Origin: Septoria linicola | Taxonomy: Eukaryota > Ascomycota > Dothideomycetes > Mycosphaerellales > Mycosphaerellaceae | Direction: 5' to 3' | DNA: 64,000 nt | Assembly: GCA_024114885.1 (NCBI GenBank) | Contig: CP099423.1 | Location: forward strand, 434,001-498,000 | Shown: one piece after another, positions 33,412 to 43,831 of the stretch | How positions within the stretch are numbered: the first letter of the stretch is position 1 | Layout of the letters: every line of letters begins with the position of its first letter | Made by a program: the position numbers and the translations under genes | Notes under the pieces: generated by a model | Database searches by the model: none | Told to the model about the DNA's origin: nothing | Seen by the model: the letters and a program-made list of their open reading frames with translations, nothing else

Positions 33412-35058
33412 TCAAGATGTCGACTTCGCCCTTCCCTGCCTCACAAGCCAAAGCAGCAAGTCGACCTTCGTAGCAACAGCCATAGCCTTCAGCGTTCCAT
33501 CCTTGCCATCCCTTTCCGTCACGATCGCTGCCGCATTCCAGACGAAGAAGCGCTCGAGATATGTCAACGGAGTATCCATTGTGATTTCCACAAACTCCCT
33601 CTTGCTCTCCTCGCCTTCGGCACCATCAGGGTGCTTCTCAATCGGTTTGACTTCGTCAATCTTGCTGAAGCTGAACATGACGTCGGAGATGGGTGAGTTG
33701 ATTGTCACACGGCCGGAGGAGAGGTAGGAGAGGCAGTTGCCCAGCGTGACCATACCGACGAGGCGTTTTCCTGAAGCGGCGGTGACGGGGATTTGGTCGT
33801 AGCCTTTGTCGCGCATGAGTTCGACGGCGTCGTCGACGATCTGGTTGACGGCGATGGTTTGAATCGGCTTGAGGCGGAGATCGCGGATTTTGGCATCTTT
33901 ATGTTCTTGCTTGGTTTCTGTCGTGGTGAGGGCAGGAAGGGCGTCGGGCTTGCCGTCGTTTTCAGTGACAGGCTCGACGGCTGGGGTGGGAGGTGTTGGT
34001 GGGGCGGTGAGAGGCTCGGAGGGTGGCAGGAGATCGTTTGCGGCGAGCCAGTCATCGTCGACGAACTTGGAGAGATAGCTGCGGATGCTGTCGGGGAGAA
34101 TAACCACGACAGAGTCGTCGGCGCCCAAGTTCATCTCCTTGATGGCTTTCATGCAAGCGGCCATGGCCGAGCCTGAGCTACCACCAACGAGCAGACCTTC
34201 CTCACGGATGAGACGACGTGCCCAGTAGAATGAGTCTCGGTCATCGGTCTTGTACCACACATCAACCTCTTTCTGGCCAAGCACGTCTGGAATGAAATCG
34301 TAGCCGATGCCTTCCACCTTGTACGGCTTGTCTTTGCCCTCATCGTTTAGCTCGATCGGCAGGGCGAGGATGGAGCCCTTGGGATCTGCTGCCACGATCT
34401 TGACTGTCTCGCCGTGTGCCTTGCGGATACCCCGAGAGATGCCTGTGATAGTTCCGCCAGTACCTGCGCCTGCCACGACCGCCTTCAGACTCGTGGCGAG
34501 GGCATTCGTCTGCTCTACAATTTCGGCAGCTGTGCCAAACTCGTGTGCCAGAGGATTGTTGGGATTGCTGTACTGGTCGAGGATGATGCCGCCAGGAATC
34601 TCCTTCTCCAGCTTCCTCGCGACACCAATATGGCTCTCAGGGCTGTCCCACGCAGCGCTAGTGGGCGTTCGAATGATCTCTGCTCCTAGTGCCTTGAGTA
34701 CGCTGACCTTCTCACTGCTCATCTTCTCGGGCAGTGTGATGATAGTCCTGTAGCCCTTGACTGCGCCTACCAATGCCAGACCGATGCCCGTGTTTCCACT
34801 CGTAGGCTCAATCAGCACACTGTGACCAGGCTTCAGTCGCCCCTCCTTCTCTGCAGCCTCGACCATGCGCAGCGCAATGCGGTCCTTGACACTGCCGCCA
34901 GCGTTGAAGAACTCGCATTTTGCGTAGACGGCGCATTTGATGCCAATCGACTGAGGGACTTTGTTGAGACGGACGAGTGGTGTATGTCCAATGTTCTCCA
35001 AGATGGTGTCCATGACCGCTGGCGGGTTGCGCGGGGTCTTCGAGTTGAGATGCGACAT
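33412..35058 (-). CDS. cys4: Cystathionine beta-synthase
   Basis: PLP enzyme condensing serine and homocysteine to cystathionine, first step of transsulfuration. Single exon, 548 residues. The N-terminal fold-type II domain has the PLP lysine in GGSVKDR (K58), the phosphate-binding PTSGNTGIG (residues 85-93), and a second glycine loop, GAGTGGT. A Pro/Thr-rich linker follows (PPTPPTPAVEPV), then the C-terminal CBS-domain pair (QIVDDAVELMRDKGYDQIPV; ISDVMFSF). There is no N-terminal haem-binding extension, as in yeast. Length fits the fungal enzyme. Divergent from the dehydrogenase gene at 35846. Confidence 0.97.
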   Translation of the reverse strand: MSHLNSKTPRNPPAVMDTILENIGHTPLVRLNKVPQSIGIKCAVYAKCEFFNAGGSVKDRIALRMVEAAEKEGRLKPGHSVLIEPTSGNTGIGLALVGAVKGYRTIITLPEKMSSEKVSVLKALGAEIIRTPTSAAWDSPESHIGVARKLEKEIPGGIILDQYSNPNNPLAHEFGTAAEIVEQTNALATSLKAVVAGAGTGGTITGISRGIRKAHGETVKIVAADPKGSILALPIELNDEGKDKPYKVEGIGYDFIPDVLGQKEVDVWYKTDDRDSFYWARRLIREEGLLVGGSSGSAMAACMKAIKEMNLGADDSVVVILPDSIRSYLSKFVDDDWLAANDLLPPSEPLTAPPTPPTPAVEPVTENDGKPDALPALTTTETKQEHKDAKIRDLRLKPIQTIAVNQIVDDAVELMRDKGYDQIPVTAASGKRLVGMVTLGNCLSYLSSGRVTINSPISDVMFSFSKIDEVKPIEKHPDGAEGEESKREFVEITMDTPLTYLERFFVWNAAAIVTERDGKDGTLKAMAVATKVDLLLWLVRQGRAKSTS

Positions 35059-35845
35059 GGTGGATTGTGCCTCTGTCGTCTATGATGGTGGTGTGTATGG
35101 TGTATCAAGGAGAGTGTGCACTCTTCTGTGCTTTATATGAGAAACAGAAACTTGCTCCCATCCGAAAGTGATGGCGAACTCTTCACCACGTTTTCTCAAG
35201 GTCACGCCTTGCAGTTCCATTCTTTGTTCGGAGTCCTGCAAAGGTTGTGACGTTGGCCCTTGAATAGCCGACAACCCGGCCCAGGGTCTCAATCTCTGCA
35301 TCAACACTGTGCTGTGACGAGCACTGGGCAGACAAGAACACCATGCTGTTCTGATCCATCTTCGTCTTCATCATCTCAAGAATGGTATGGTGAGACTCAT
35401 GAAGGTCACTGGTGTCCTTGTCGGATTACGGATCAACGATCTCGCCGATGTCTTGATGTCGGCCTTCTAAAAGCAAGATCCTCCACCATACCCGCTCTTC
35501 CCTCACCCATCGGCCTCTCTATTCCTTGCAACTGGTGTCAGTCTATGCTTTGGATCTATCAGGCTGCCACTCTTGCATCTCCAAACAGATACCCAGTACG
35601 GCCGAAGACAGCGGTGAGTCAGGAAAGTCCATGGGAATGAGCACTGTGATGGTATAGACCGATGCCGCCGCATTGCTGGACGTTCGTCCATGTAGCCAGA
35701 GCTTACACGTCATCGAAGAGCTCCGAATACAAAATGGTAACAATGGTTTCCCCATAACACAAATTCATCTCAATCACATCTCCACCTCGTTATCGAAGCT
35801 TGCAAACAATCCGCTTTAACCAGAACTTACTTCAAAGACTCCAAG
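35059..35845. promoter_or_regulatory. Divergent promoter region, cys4 / dehydrogenase
   Basis: These 787 bp separate two head-to-head genes. I do not identify specific binding sites. Confidence 0.45.
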
Positions 35846-36772
35846 ATGGCATCCCCAAAGTTGGCATGGATTGGCCTTGGCAATATGGGCCGAGGAATGG
35901 TCAAGAACATTGTCGAGAAGGGCACCTTCACAGGTCCAGTGCTAGTCTACAACCGCACCACTGCTCGAACCGAAAAGCTCGTCTCTGAGCTTCCAGAAGG
36001 CAAGGCCAAAGTCGTCACTTCCATCGCCGAAGCAGTCCAAGGCGCAGACATCATCTTCGCTTGCCTATCCAACGATGCCGCGATTCAAGAAACCATCAAG
36101 GCAGCTCTTGCCACCCCTGAGGCCAAAGGCAAACTCTTCGTAGACTGCAGCACAGTGCACCCAGACACAACCAACGAGCTGGCCAAGTCCATTAAAGACG
36201 CAGGAGCAGATTTTGTCGCCTGCCCTGTCTTCGGCGCTCCCGCGATGGCAGACAACGGCCAGCTTGTCTGCGTCCTTGCAGGCTCAAAGTCCCTCGTCGA
36301 CCGTGTCTTGCCATACTGCACAGGCGTCATGGGCCGAGCAGAGATCAATTACTCCGATCAACCCCACGGCGCAGCCACGCATCTGAAGATTATCGGCAAT
36401 ACTTTCATCCTCGCCATGGTTGAAGCCCTCTCCGAGGGCCACACACTCGCCGAGAAGAGTGGGCTGGGTGTAGATAACCTACACGCCTTTATAACTACGA
36501 TGTTTCCCGGCCCTTACAGTGCTTACTCTACACGCTTGATGAGTGGCGATTACTACAACAGAGAAGAACCTCTCTTCGCAGCGAAACTTGCGAGGAAAGA
36601 CGCAAACCACGCGAGAAGTCTAGCAAATGCCTGCGGGGTGAAGATGAATGGGCTAGAGGTTGCTGACGAGCATTTGAGGCAAGTCGTCGAGCATGCGGGA
36701 GACAAGGGAGACATTGCGGGGATTTATGGAGCGGTGAGGAAGGAGAGTGGGTTGAAGTTCGAGAATAAGTAA
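35846..36772 (+). CDS. 3-hydroxyisobutyrate-dehydrogenase-like beta-hydroxyacid dehydrogenase
   Basis: NAD(P)-dependent oxidoreductase of the 6-phosphogluconate / 3-hydroxyisobutyrate dehydrogenase superfamily. Single exon, 308 residues. The Rossmann dinucleotide motif is GLGNMG at residues 10-15. The substrate segment DCSTVHPDTTNELAK and the catalytic lysine block HLKIIGNTF are in the expected order, followed by the all-helical C-terminal domain (KLARKDANHARSLA). These features fix the superfamily; the true substrate is not evident. A glyoxylate/succinic-semialdehyde-reductase type relative is an equal possibility. There is no mitochondrial presequence, arguing against valine-pathway HIBADH. 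Confidence 0.9.
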   Translation: MASPKLAWIGLGNMGRGMVKNIVEKGTFTGPVLVYNRTTARTEKLVSELPEGKAKVVTSIAEAVQGADIIFACLSNDAAIQETIKAALATPEAKGKLFVDCSTVHPDTTNELAKSIKDAGADFVACPVFGAPAMADNGQLVCVLAGSKSLVDRVLPYCTGVMGRAEINYSDQPHGAATHLKIIGNTFILAMVEALSEGHTLAEKSGLGVDNLHAFITTMFPGPYSAYSTRLMSGDYYNREEPLFAAKLARKDANHARSLANACGVKMNGLEVADEHLRQVVEHAGDKGDIAGIYGAVRKESGLKFENK

Positions 36773-37192
36773 ATCGGTTTCCGCCGATGGCAAGAGAGGA
36801 TGAAGCAAAAAGAGGGCATGAAGACGCCGAAATGAGCTGCCACCAGATCCTGCGGGCGGTAGTCGTAGGAGGTAAAAGGTAGATAGAAGGAATCGACGGC
36901 AACGTTCCATGGGCGGACAGCTGCGTGGGACTATCAGTTGCCCATTGACTTGGCGTTTTGATCTGTACACCAAAAACCAATGTGGTCAAAGCAACGAGCC
37001 ATCGACAATTTAGTCGCTCCAACTCAGCTTGGCAGACTTTTGCTCTTTCTTTGGAAAGGATACATTCAAAAAAGGTATATCAACATGCCATGCATGGGCA
37101 GAATCTTACTATCCTATCCTACAAAAGTGCGTCTGTCGTCGCTTGCGTCCAAGGGTATCAAATCGTCTTTATATCATCAAACTCATCTTCTC
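36773..37192. other. Intergenic 420 bp between convergent genes
   Basis: This is the 3' region of the dehydrogenase and of the four-span membrane protein on the other strand. Nothing further is seen. Confidence 0.5.
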
Positions 37193-37845
37193 TCAAGAAA
37201 TGATGCCAATATTGGCGCGCGTCTGTGGAAGCCCTTTCTCTTTCAACTTGCCTGCGTCGACGGACATTATATCGCCGGTCTCGATGCACACGGCGTCATT
37301 ATGTGTGAGAGACACGCCTGCTTTTGTGTTTCCGCCGGCCAGATGCTGCACAACGAAGGATAGTAAAGCACAGGCTGCTGGTATCGCGGCGGCAATGTCA
37401 GTCGGTAGCAGTTCTGGCTTTGTCGTAGCACCAAGCCAGCGCCAGAGAGTCCCAAACGCATCGACTAAACAGATGGTCAGCAAGACCATGTAGCTCAGCA
37501 AGAACTTGACAGCCAAGCCTTTGTGGTGCGATAGAGTCCTATGATCGTTAGCTTGACATTCGGATGAGCAGAGCACTGTTGGGAGCATGTTTACCTGTGC
37601 AGCCACACGTACAGCATGATGTCGGCGCCATGAACAGCAAGCCACATTAATATGAATCTGCAGGCTGTCAGTGGACGATGTACATGCAAGTCATCTGCAA
37701 GCATCACTTACACGTCGCTGGCGCCACAGCCAACGGCCGGGTCAATCATGATCAGCCCTAAAGCGAAGCCTAACACGATCGAGCAAGTCGATAAGTAGGA
37801 CTTCAACCCCGCGACAGGAACAGCTGCTGTGGCTGTGGCTGACAT
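37193..37845 (-). CDS. Small four-span membrane protein (paralogue A)
   Basis: Three exons, 37845-37712, 37657-37595 and 37538-37193, encode 180 residues. The introns (54 and 56 bp) are both in phase 2, the first splitting a Val codon (5' GTAAGT) and the second an Arg codon (5' GTAAAC). Hydrophobic segments are near residues 18-35 (TCSIVLGFALGLIMI), 45-62 (FILMWLAVHGADIML), 75-92 (KFLLSYMVLLTICLV) and 108-128 (IAAAIPAACALLSFVV). The last 45 residues are soluble. The gene at 40026-40802 shares the order of spans, a D..(G/S)A(S/D)-type loop after span 1, a W[LR]RWL motif after span 3 and the same intron phases. I do not recognise a named family. Confidence 0.75.
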
Positions 37846-39258
37846 TTTGCACAAGCCTCAGTATGACGTAGCTGTTGACTTTTGAATGCCTCTTCAGGTA
37901 ACTTGTTGGTAGGCGCAATGTGTCGAGACTGAAGACCCGCGAGGCTGTTCGTAGAGTGCTCGGAGAACGCAGTCAGCCCTGGAGTCGCTTGTCTAACGTA
38001 GTCTGTCGGCGTTGGTGAGATGGAACGGCCTGCCAAGGAATTCTGACAAGAGTACCAGTCTTCTGCTTGATTCAGAGCACGAATGGCCTTGGACTTGAGC
38101 TCCACGAAGGGAACAAGAATGCTGAATGTTCTTTTCAGAAGTTGCTGCCCGGTCAAGGTCGGGATGTTTCCTGTGCTGAGCAGGCCGCGTCGTGCTTCGT
38201 GCAGGCGATCTTGACACACACGGGGCAGGTGTCCGAAATGGGGACGGTGTTGTTGGAGAAAGCAGAAGACGTTGCAGGATGCAGGGTCCTGAATGCGATA
38301 GATAATCCTCGATATGACTTGCTGAGGGACTCGTGCGCGGGGGAGTTTGACCAGAGATGGTGGCCGTTGATCACGAAGCTGGCACGCTGTACCGTGCTAC
38401 GCTTCGCAGCGGTGCACGTCGGCCTTGCTGTGGCAATACAGCGGGTGATTCTGCACTGATGCAACGTGCTCGCGACAATGTGCCTGAACAATATAATGTG
38501 CGGCTGTTTGTGCGGCAGTGTTGAAAGAACTGTAGCGGTCAAGAAAGGTGGTAGTTTGTTGGGAACAAAGCAGAGGTGGAAAGGTGGAAGGCAGAAGGTG
38601 AAAGGTGAAAGTTAGGCACGGGTGCAACGGCAGGGTTTGGTAGTTTTTGAAAGGTGCTCACGCATTGGCTGACCTTTTGCTTCGAGACAAATGACGGGGA
38701 TCAGACGGCCGGGTAGACTCGCTACAGCAGCAGCATAAGAATCGCAGTCTTTGTGGACGACACCAGTTAGAGCTCGATGCCGCAGCGCATGTAGTTTTTG
38801 TTTGCCATTTTGGGGTGCATCGGATCATCGGATCAGCACTTTCCTTCCGTGGCTTGACCAATGCCCGGAAGGGTTTGGGCGGATATGCATGCAAGTAGGC
38901 TGACGAGCCTCCTTTGAGCATCAGCTTCTCAGCACGCATTGCTACCATTTCTGCGCACTCGAATGATCCGGAGTGTCTGCTTTGCGCTATTTCGAGACGC
39001 CTGTTTGCGAGAGGTGTTATTGTACGCGCAGACTGAACTCGTCGTTTTGGTGCCTGAGACCAGCGCGTGCACATTGCCACGGAAGACGTCTTGCGTGGGA
39101 GCCTGGCACTGTTTGCGAGTTCAAGATCTCTCGCGTGCTGCATTGCAGCGTCTGTGCCCTGGAGACCCTAGAGCATAATGCTACACGTCAACAACACGAC
39201 CAACCCTCAAATGCCTACCACAGCCTGTATCCGCTGTACATAGTGTGCCCGATCCGAT
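37846..39258. other. Intergenic 1.4 kb
   Basis: This separates two divergent membrane-protein genes. Several open frames exist on both strands (for example 39143-38658 minus) without hydrophobic spans or motifs; I call none. Confidence 0.45.
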
Positions 39259-39759
39259 ATGACAGAAGGGAACCGGCATCTTGTGATGCATGCGCTACTA
39301 CTCGCAGCACTGGCGCTGCTTAGCGTAGTGAGTGCCGCGACAGCGACATCATATGTTCGCGGGGTCGAGCACAGGCGCAGGGCAGTAGCGCTTCGAGAAC
39401 AGGTGGGATCATCTCTGCACCATTATCCTGGTGAGAGGCTGACCTGACTCTCCCAGGATGCGCTCAAGGCGGAAGTTGCAATTCTCGAAGGACAAAGATG
39501 CGCTGGGCCTGCGAGCTTCATGGGCGCGAGTGGCGTTGCGTACAGTATTGGTGTCACGGCTCTCCACGAGCTTTTGAACTGCCAGACTGCACGGGCGGGA
39601 GGTCTGGCGAAGTGGTGGACATCGGCGGACACTGGCATAGTGGCAGCTATGTCAAGCATGCCGGCATGTGTGTCGATGGCGTTGGCATTGGTCGCGCTGG
39701 GCGAAATCGCCACGGGAACAAGAGGGAAGGGGGCAGTGGGCAGTGAGCGAGGAGAGTAA
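39259..39759 (+). CDS. Small membrane protein with three hydrophobic segments
   Basis: Two exons, 39259-39402 and 39457-39759, joined by a 54-bp intron (GTGGGA..CCAG, branch gctgacctgac), encode 148 residues. Span 1 is near residues 10-33 (MHALLLAALALLSVVSAATATSY), followed by a charged loop (RGVEHRRRAVALREQ). Span 2 is ASFMGASGVAYSIGVTALHELL; span 3 is GIVAAMSSMPACVSMALALVAL. The intron is in phase 0, unlike the neighbours at 37193 and 40026, so a common origin with them is doubtful. Starting at the internal Met10 would make segment 1 look like a signal peptide. The 5' splice site is weak. Function unknown. Confidence 0.58.
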
Positions 39760-40025
39760 CTAGTGAAAGACACGGGAGCAGAAAGAAGGGAGATCACCAG
39801 AGAAGGCAGTTGTTGTTTGCAGCCATGGATAGCGGCATGACGAGCAGCATGGCAGACCAGGATACGTAGCTCATAGTTCTATCCGTCGACCGCGGCGGGT
39901 GCGTGCGAAACTCTGACACAACGCGCAACGTCGCGTACCGATCATGTCCCTTCCACTCCACTCCACTTTGTACATTCCTCTCTTCACTTCTCATCAGCAA
40001 TCACACGTACATACATTGCATTCCG

Positions 40026-40802
40026 TCAAGAACGACGTGGCGGCAGCGAGCCGAGGTCATTATCATCATCATCATCATCATCATCATCATCTCCAGAAAG
40101 CACAAATTGCGACTGGCCGGCACTTTCCCCCGCCGTCGGCGTGACATTGTGTTGCTCCTGCTCTTGCTCTTGCGTGTGCCCACCACCGCGAGGGCCGCGT
40201 TCCGGGTCAGGCTCTTGCGGCACTGTCGCATATATGCCTTCTGTCATCTTTTCCACAATGCCCGGCCACCCTTTGCTGATTGCGCCTGCCAACCACACCG
40301 CTAGAGTGGAGATGAATGGCAGCCATCTCAGCCAGTCTTGCTGAGCTTGACCTAAGACGAGAAGAATAGTCGTGGTTAAGAACAACACGATGACGAGGTA
40401 CCTGCGAGAGTCTGCTGTCAGCGTCTTTGGTTGGAGACGACCGTGGTGCCAACATACGCATGACGAATATTGGGTGCTTCGTCAGCGACCTGACTGTACA
40501 TCTGTTTGGCAAAGCACAGTGCCGATAGGAGCCAGATTGGCCCGATCCTGCTTGTCATCAGAGTGGGTAACTCTCTCTCTCTCTCTAGAGGTAATGTCGA
40601 CTTACACAAAAGGCCAGACGATGTCCGCACTGCCAGGCATGCTAAGCTGCGCGTCCACGAAGAACATCGCCCAAACTATTGCGAGCACAAAGGCTAGGAC
40701 GCTCGAGGTTCGCATTGGGTGTCCGACGATGGGGTAGATGATGTGGTCGACAATGATCTGCGAGACAGCCTCCGCAGAGCCGCTGAGACACTCTGCTGCC
40801 AT
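40026..40802 (-). CDS. Small four-span membrane protein (paralogue B) with acidic tail
   Basis: Three exons, 40802-40606, 40547-40458 and 40401-40026, encode 220 residues. Both introns (58 and 56 bp) are in phase 2, as in the gene at 37193-37845. Spans are near residues 34-52 (SVLAFVLAIVWAMFFVD), 67-80 (GPIWLLSALCFAK), 97-114 (YLVIVLFLTTTILLVLG) and 121-140 (WLPFISTLAVWLAGAI). The soluble tail contains a QEQEQEQ stretch and a run of ten Asp encoded by (GAT)10. Intron 1 contains a (CT)8 repeat on the plus strand at 40571-40586. The first in-frame ATG is at 40802; the open frame extends 69 codons further upstream without an ATG. Family unknown. Confidence 0.73.
40062..40091 (+). repeat. (ATC)10 trinucleotide microsatellite
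   Basis: Ten perfect ATC units lie in the last exon of the minus-strand membrane protein, where they encode ten consecutive Asp. Confidence 0.97.
40571..40586 (+). repeat. (CT)8 dinucleotide microsatellite
   Basis: Eight CT units lie inside intron 1 of the minus-strand membrane protein, next to its 3' half. Confidence 0.95.
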
Positions 40803-41398
40803 CGATGCTCGAGGCGTGTCGACTCGAGACAACGCTGTGGGAAGACTGGAAGAAGTATTTTGCTCCTGGACTCTACGGCCTTCTCGAGGGTAGAGTGATA
40901 TTGCGATTGTAGTATAACTGACTGTCAAGCAGCGACGGATCGCAAAGAACAACCACGATGACGGAGCTTTGGGAGTAGCACTGATTGAAACGCTATTCTG
41001 CTGCGCCACGGCAACTGGTTCTCCTGCCCGGCTCAGGACGATTCATCCTCACGTGTTTTGCTGAGGCCGCCCACTGTGTGTTGATAGGCTCGCTGGTCCA
41101 AAGGTGAGAGCCGACGTATGACATGAGACTTGGACAACCTGTGATTGTGGGTGGACGCCACGCTTAGCTGTGCATCTAGCTCCCCGCCCTCCTGCTTCTG
41201 TTCAGCTGCCTTCTTTGCCTTCTTTCATACATCATCGCTCAGCCTCATGTTCACCACTACGGTATAGATCTGATATCAGGACAGCCATCAATTATTGGGA
41301 GTACTTTGGGGTAGAAAGGTTTTCGTGATCTGTTCAGCGGCTCACCAGCTTACCTCAACACAGGTAGACACCAGTCTGGCACGCTGTAAATCCGTGTC
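40803..41398. other. Intergenic 596 bp between divergent membrane-protein genes
   Basis: The minus-strand frame of the preceding gene stays open to about 41009 but has no ATG, so I treat it as 5' untranslated. No other feature seen. Confidence 0.45.
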
Positions 41399-42164
41399 AT
41401 GGAGATTGCTGGAACCATCATCGGCTTCATCGAGATTTGCTCTCGCTGCTATGGTTCGGTGACAGCGCTGTATAGTCTGCATCGAGGGCACTCAACGATC
41501 AAAGTGCCGCAACACGACGTGCGAAACTCTCTCGCTCGGAGTGGGGCAGTCCTTGGTGCAACTTCAGCTTCCTGGATTCTCGGGACATACAATCACCGCC
41601 TGGCGAGTCGGCTACAACAATTCTGCGATCAAAGGCCAGACGGGTCAGGAACTGGACACATTTCGTGTATACCAGGTATTGTGAGGGCAGAAGCGCTATC
41701 CGAGAACGTTGGTACAGTCTTCACTGTTAGTAGCTTGGCTGACCGTGATGTAGATATCAAGTCTCGAGCGCATTTCTGACAGTCTTCCTGAAGCACTGCG
41801 GGATCCTGCACCAAGCACTTTTTTCGCAGCATGTATTATCTACAGCTTAGCAGTAACCTTTTACCACCAGGATCACAAAGACGACGACAGGTTCCAGGAC
41901 ATCGTTTTGTGCGTAGGAATAGTTGTTGTTGTCGGTGTGTCTGCTGGGTTTCAGGTTCCATTGCAACAGCTCGTGCTATCGCAACTCCCTTGGGCGATCA
42001 ACATTCTACTCATCCTGAGCTCTCTGGGTCATCGAGCAGGTCGTTATGCGTGCTCCCGATGCGCAAGCCGGACCAAGAAGGCTGGAAACGACGACGAAGA
42101 GCTCTGCTTTCCAGAAAGCCAGGACTCGGGAGACCCTTCATACGGCGAGAAATCGTGGAAATGA
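41399..42164 (+). CDS. Small multi-span membrane protein with basic/acidic tail
   Basis: Two exons, 41399-41707 and 41754-42164, joined in phase 0 by a 46-bp intron (GTTGGT..GTAG, branch ggctgacc), encode 239 residues. The join reads ALSEN then ISSLERISDSLPEAL, a continuous helix. Three hydrophobic segments follow: FFAACIIYSLAVTFY, DIVLCVGIVVVVGVSAGF and LPWAINILLILSSL. A short Cys/Arg-rich loop (RYACSRCASRTKK) and an acidic C-terminus come after. The N-terminus (MEIAGTIIGFIEICSRCYGS) looks like the opening helix of fungal STAND/NACHT-associated proteins, but the rest does not. It is the fourth small membrane-protein gene within 5 kb. Function unknown. Confidence 0.6.
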
Positions 42165-43177
42165 CCAGCTACCAGTCGATTTTGATGTATAATAATCATG
42201 ACAGAAACGACCTTTCGTTAGCTTGACTGCAGAGTGGGTGGCAGAGTGGGCGTCTGCCGAGCGTTACGAAGACTGAGAAGAGCTATTGGAGTGGTATGCT
42301 ACGGTCATTCTCGAGAATAACAATTGTGGAGCAAGAATCGTCGTTTCATGCTCGATGCCATTGCGGCGAAAGTGCTGAGTTTCCTACAGAATTCACCAGA
42401 AGTTGACCTGCCTCCATCTCACGAGAACCCACAAGGGTCATGAAGAGAAGACTTATCGCGTGCTGGCTGGCTGCCGCATGTCACCCCAGACGGATTTGTT
42501 GAAGCTCGCAGTTAACTTTAGCCTTTTGGCGCTGGCGCAGAGTCTTGGACAAGAAGAATCTTAGTTCCTGCGATGGTTCATGCTCATGTACAATCTATTG
42601 TTTTGGGTCGATGATGAGTTTCATCCACTCACTTGAAATGCAGGCTGGAGGAAGCACAGACAATGTTGCCGGATTCTCTGCCACTCGAAGCAAGACTTTT
42701 GCGCTTAACGAGTTGTTGACGATCATGTTTTCGAGCCCGTCGTTTGGCGTTCACAAGAAGCTGCATTCCCTAGCAGTCCGTAGAGCCTTAGTGGGCTGCA
42801 ACTGCGATTCGGAGAGTATCGCGGGAACCGCTGGCGGCGCTACTGTACGGATCCGCCATGGCGAGATTGCGTGAGCGCTACCATTGCGAACGGAGCCGTA
42901 GGTATAGCTCCCGAGAAGACCGACTGTTGCTTGGTCTACCTTAGTAGTGGCCAGACCTTGACAAATTCCAGCACTGCTAGGCTATGATGGGTAATGGTAC
43001 TTACACTTCGGCATATTCGGCCAAGACTTCTTCATCCCTCCGAGACAGATCGTGCCACGGAATGATACCGAAGCAAGACTAATGATCATCTGAAGAACAT
43101 CGCCTCCGCTCAAGCATCAAAGCACGACCATTGCAAGTCCAGCCAGTGTCAGATCACCATAGAACAACCCAGACATT
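42165..43177. other. Intergenic 1.0 kb
   Basis: Short frames contain Cys-His words (HARCHCGESAEF near 42350; CDGSCSCTIYCF near 42570) faintly like a glutathione-dependent formaldehyde-activating domain, but they are not joined in any sensible frame. A 12-bp unit, gcagagtgggtg, is repeated once in tandem near 42229-42252. Confidence 0.3.
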
Positions 43178-43641
43178 ATGCGAATCACAGGCATTTGCCT
43201 AGCGTTCATCGCTCTTTCGACCAACACAATCGCTCAACCTATCGCATTCCAAGATGCATCCATCGTCGTAAGTACTATGGCATACATACAGCATAGCTCA
43301 GATCAACGATATAAGGCTTATCATCCGCACTACAGACAACATCCCCAACCCTCAACACTCGCGATGCCAACCCCGCCGGCGGCCTCGCGGGTCTATTCCC
43401 CAAGGCTTTCGGGAAACTTTTTGGAAAGCCCAAACAGCCAGCTCCCAAATGGACTCCCGCCACTCCTCAATCTCCTGGAACGATTGAGAAGAATCTTGCG
43501 GATCGAAGAAAGTTTCATGGGCCTTTCGCGCGGCCCAAAGGGCCGCAGAATTCGAGACTTGGGGCTATGAAGCCACCTCCGTTGAGATTTATCCCGTCGA
43601 ATAAGGGGAAGTTGCCGATTCCTGCTTCGAAGGATAGTTGA
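43178..43641 (+). CDS. Small secreted cationic protein, candidate effector or antimicrobial
   Basis: Two exons, 43178-43267 and 43336-43641, joined in phase 0 by a 68-bp GTAAGT..ACAG intron, encode 131 residues. Residues 1-20 form a clear signal peptide (MRITGICLAFIALSTNTIAQ). After it come Gly/Phe/Lys-rich GGLAGLFPKAFGKLFGK and a long Pro/Lys-rich tail. The mature part has no Cys and is strongly basic. The GLFPKAFGKLFGK block has the spacing of an amphipathic membrane-active helix. No family recognised. The last codons (LPIPASKDS, stop) lie within a 91-bp unit that is duplicated immediately downstream. Confidence 0.72.
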
Positions 43642-43792
43642 AGGAAAGCACAATGACGGGTCTTTGGCAGGAGCGCGAACTAGAATCTATCATTCCCACT
43701 AGTTGCCGATTCCTGCTCCGAAGGATAGTTAGAGGAAAGCACAATGACGGGTCTTTGGCAGGAGTGCGAACTAGAATCTATCATTCCCACTA
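43611..43792 (+). repeat. 91-bp tandem direct duplication
   Basis: Unit 1 (43611-43701) and unit 2 (43702-43792) are adjacent and differ at only about four positions. Unit 1 contains the last ten codons and stop of the secreted-protein gene plus the start of its 3' untranslated region. In unit 2 the copied stop region reads tagttagagg instead of tagttgaagg. Confidence 0.95.
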
Positions 43793-43831
43793 GTAAGATC
43801 TATAGATATTTCATTATCTTTAGTATACTTG

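Noticed and set aside
39423..39797. 125-codon minus-strand frame
   Set aside because: Antisense of a plus-strand membrane-protein gene whose splice junction gives a more sensible protein.
42300..42874. Cys-His words like a formaldehyde-activating (GFA) domain
   Set aside because: The words are in frames that cannot be joined and lack the usual spacing.
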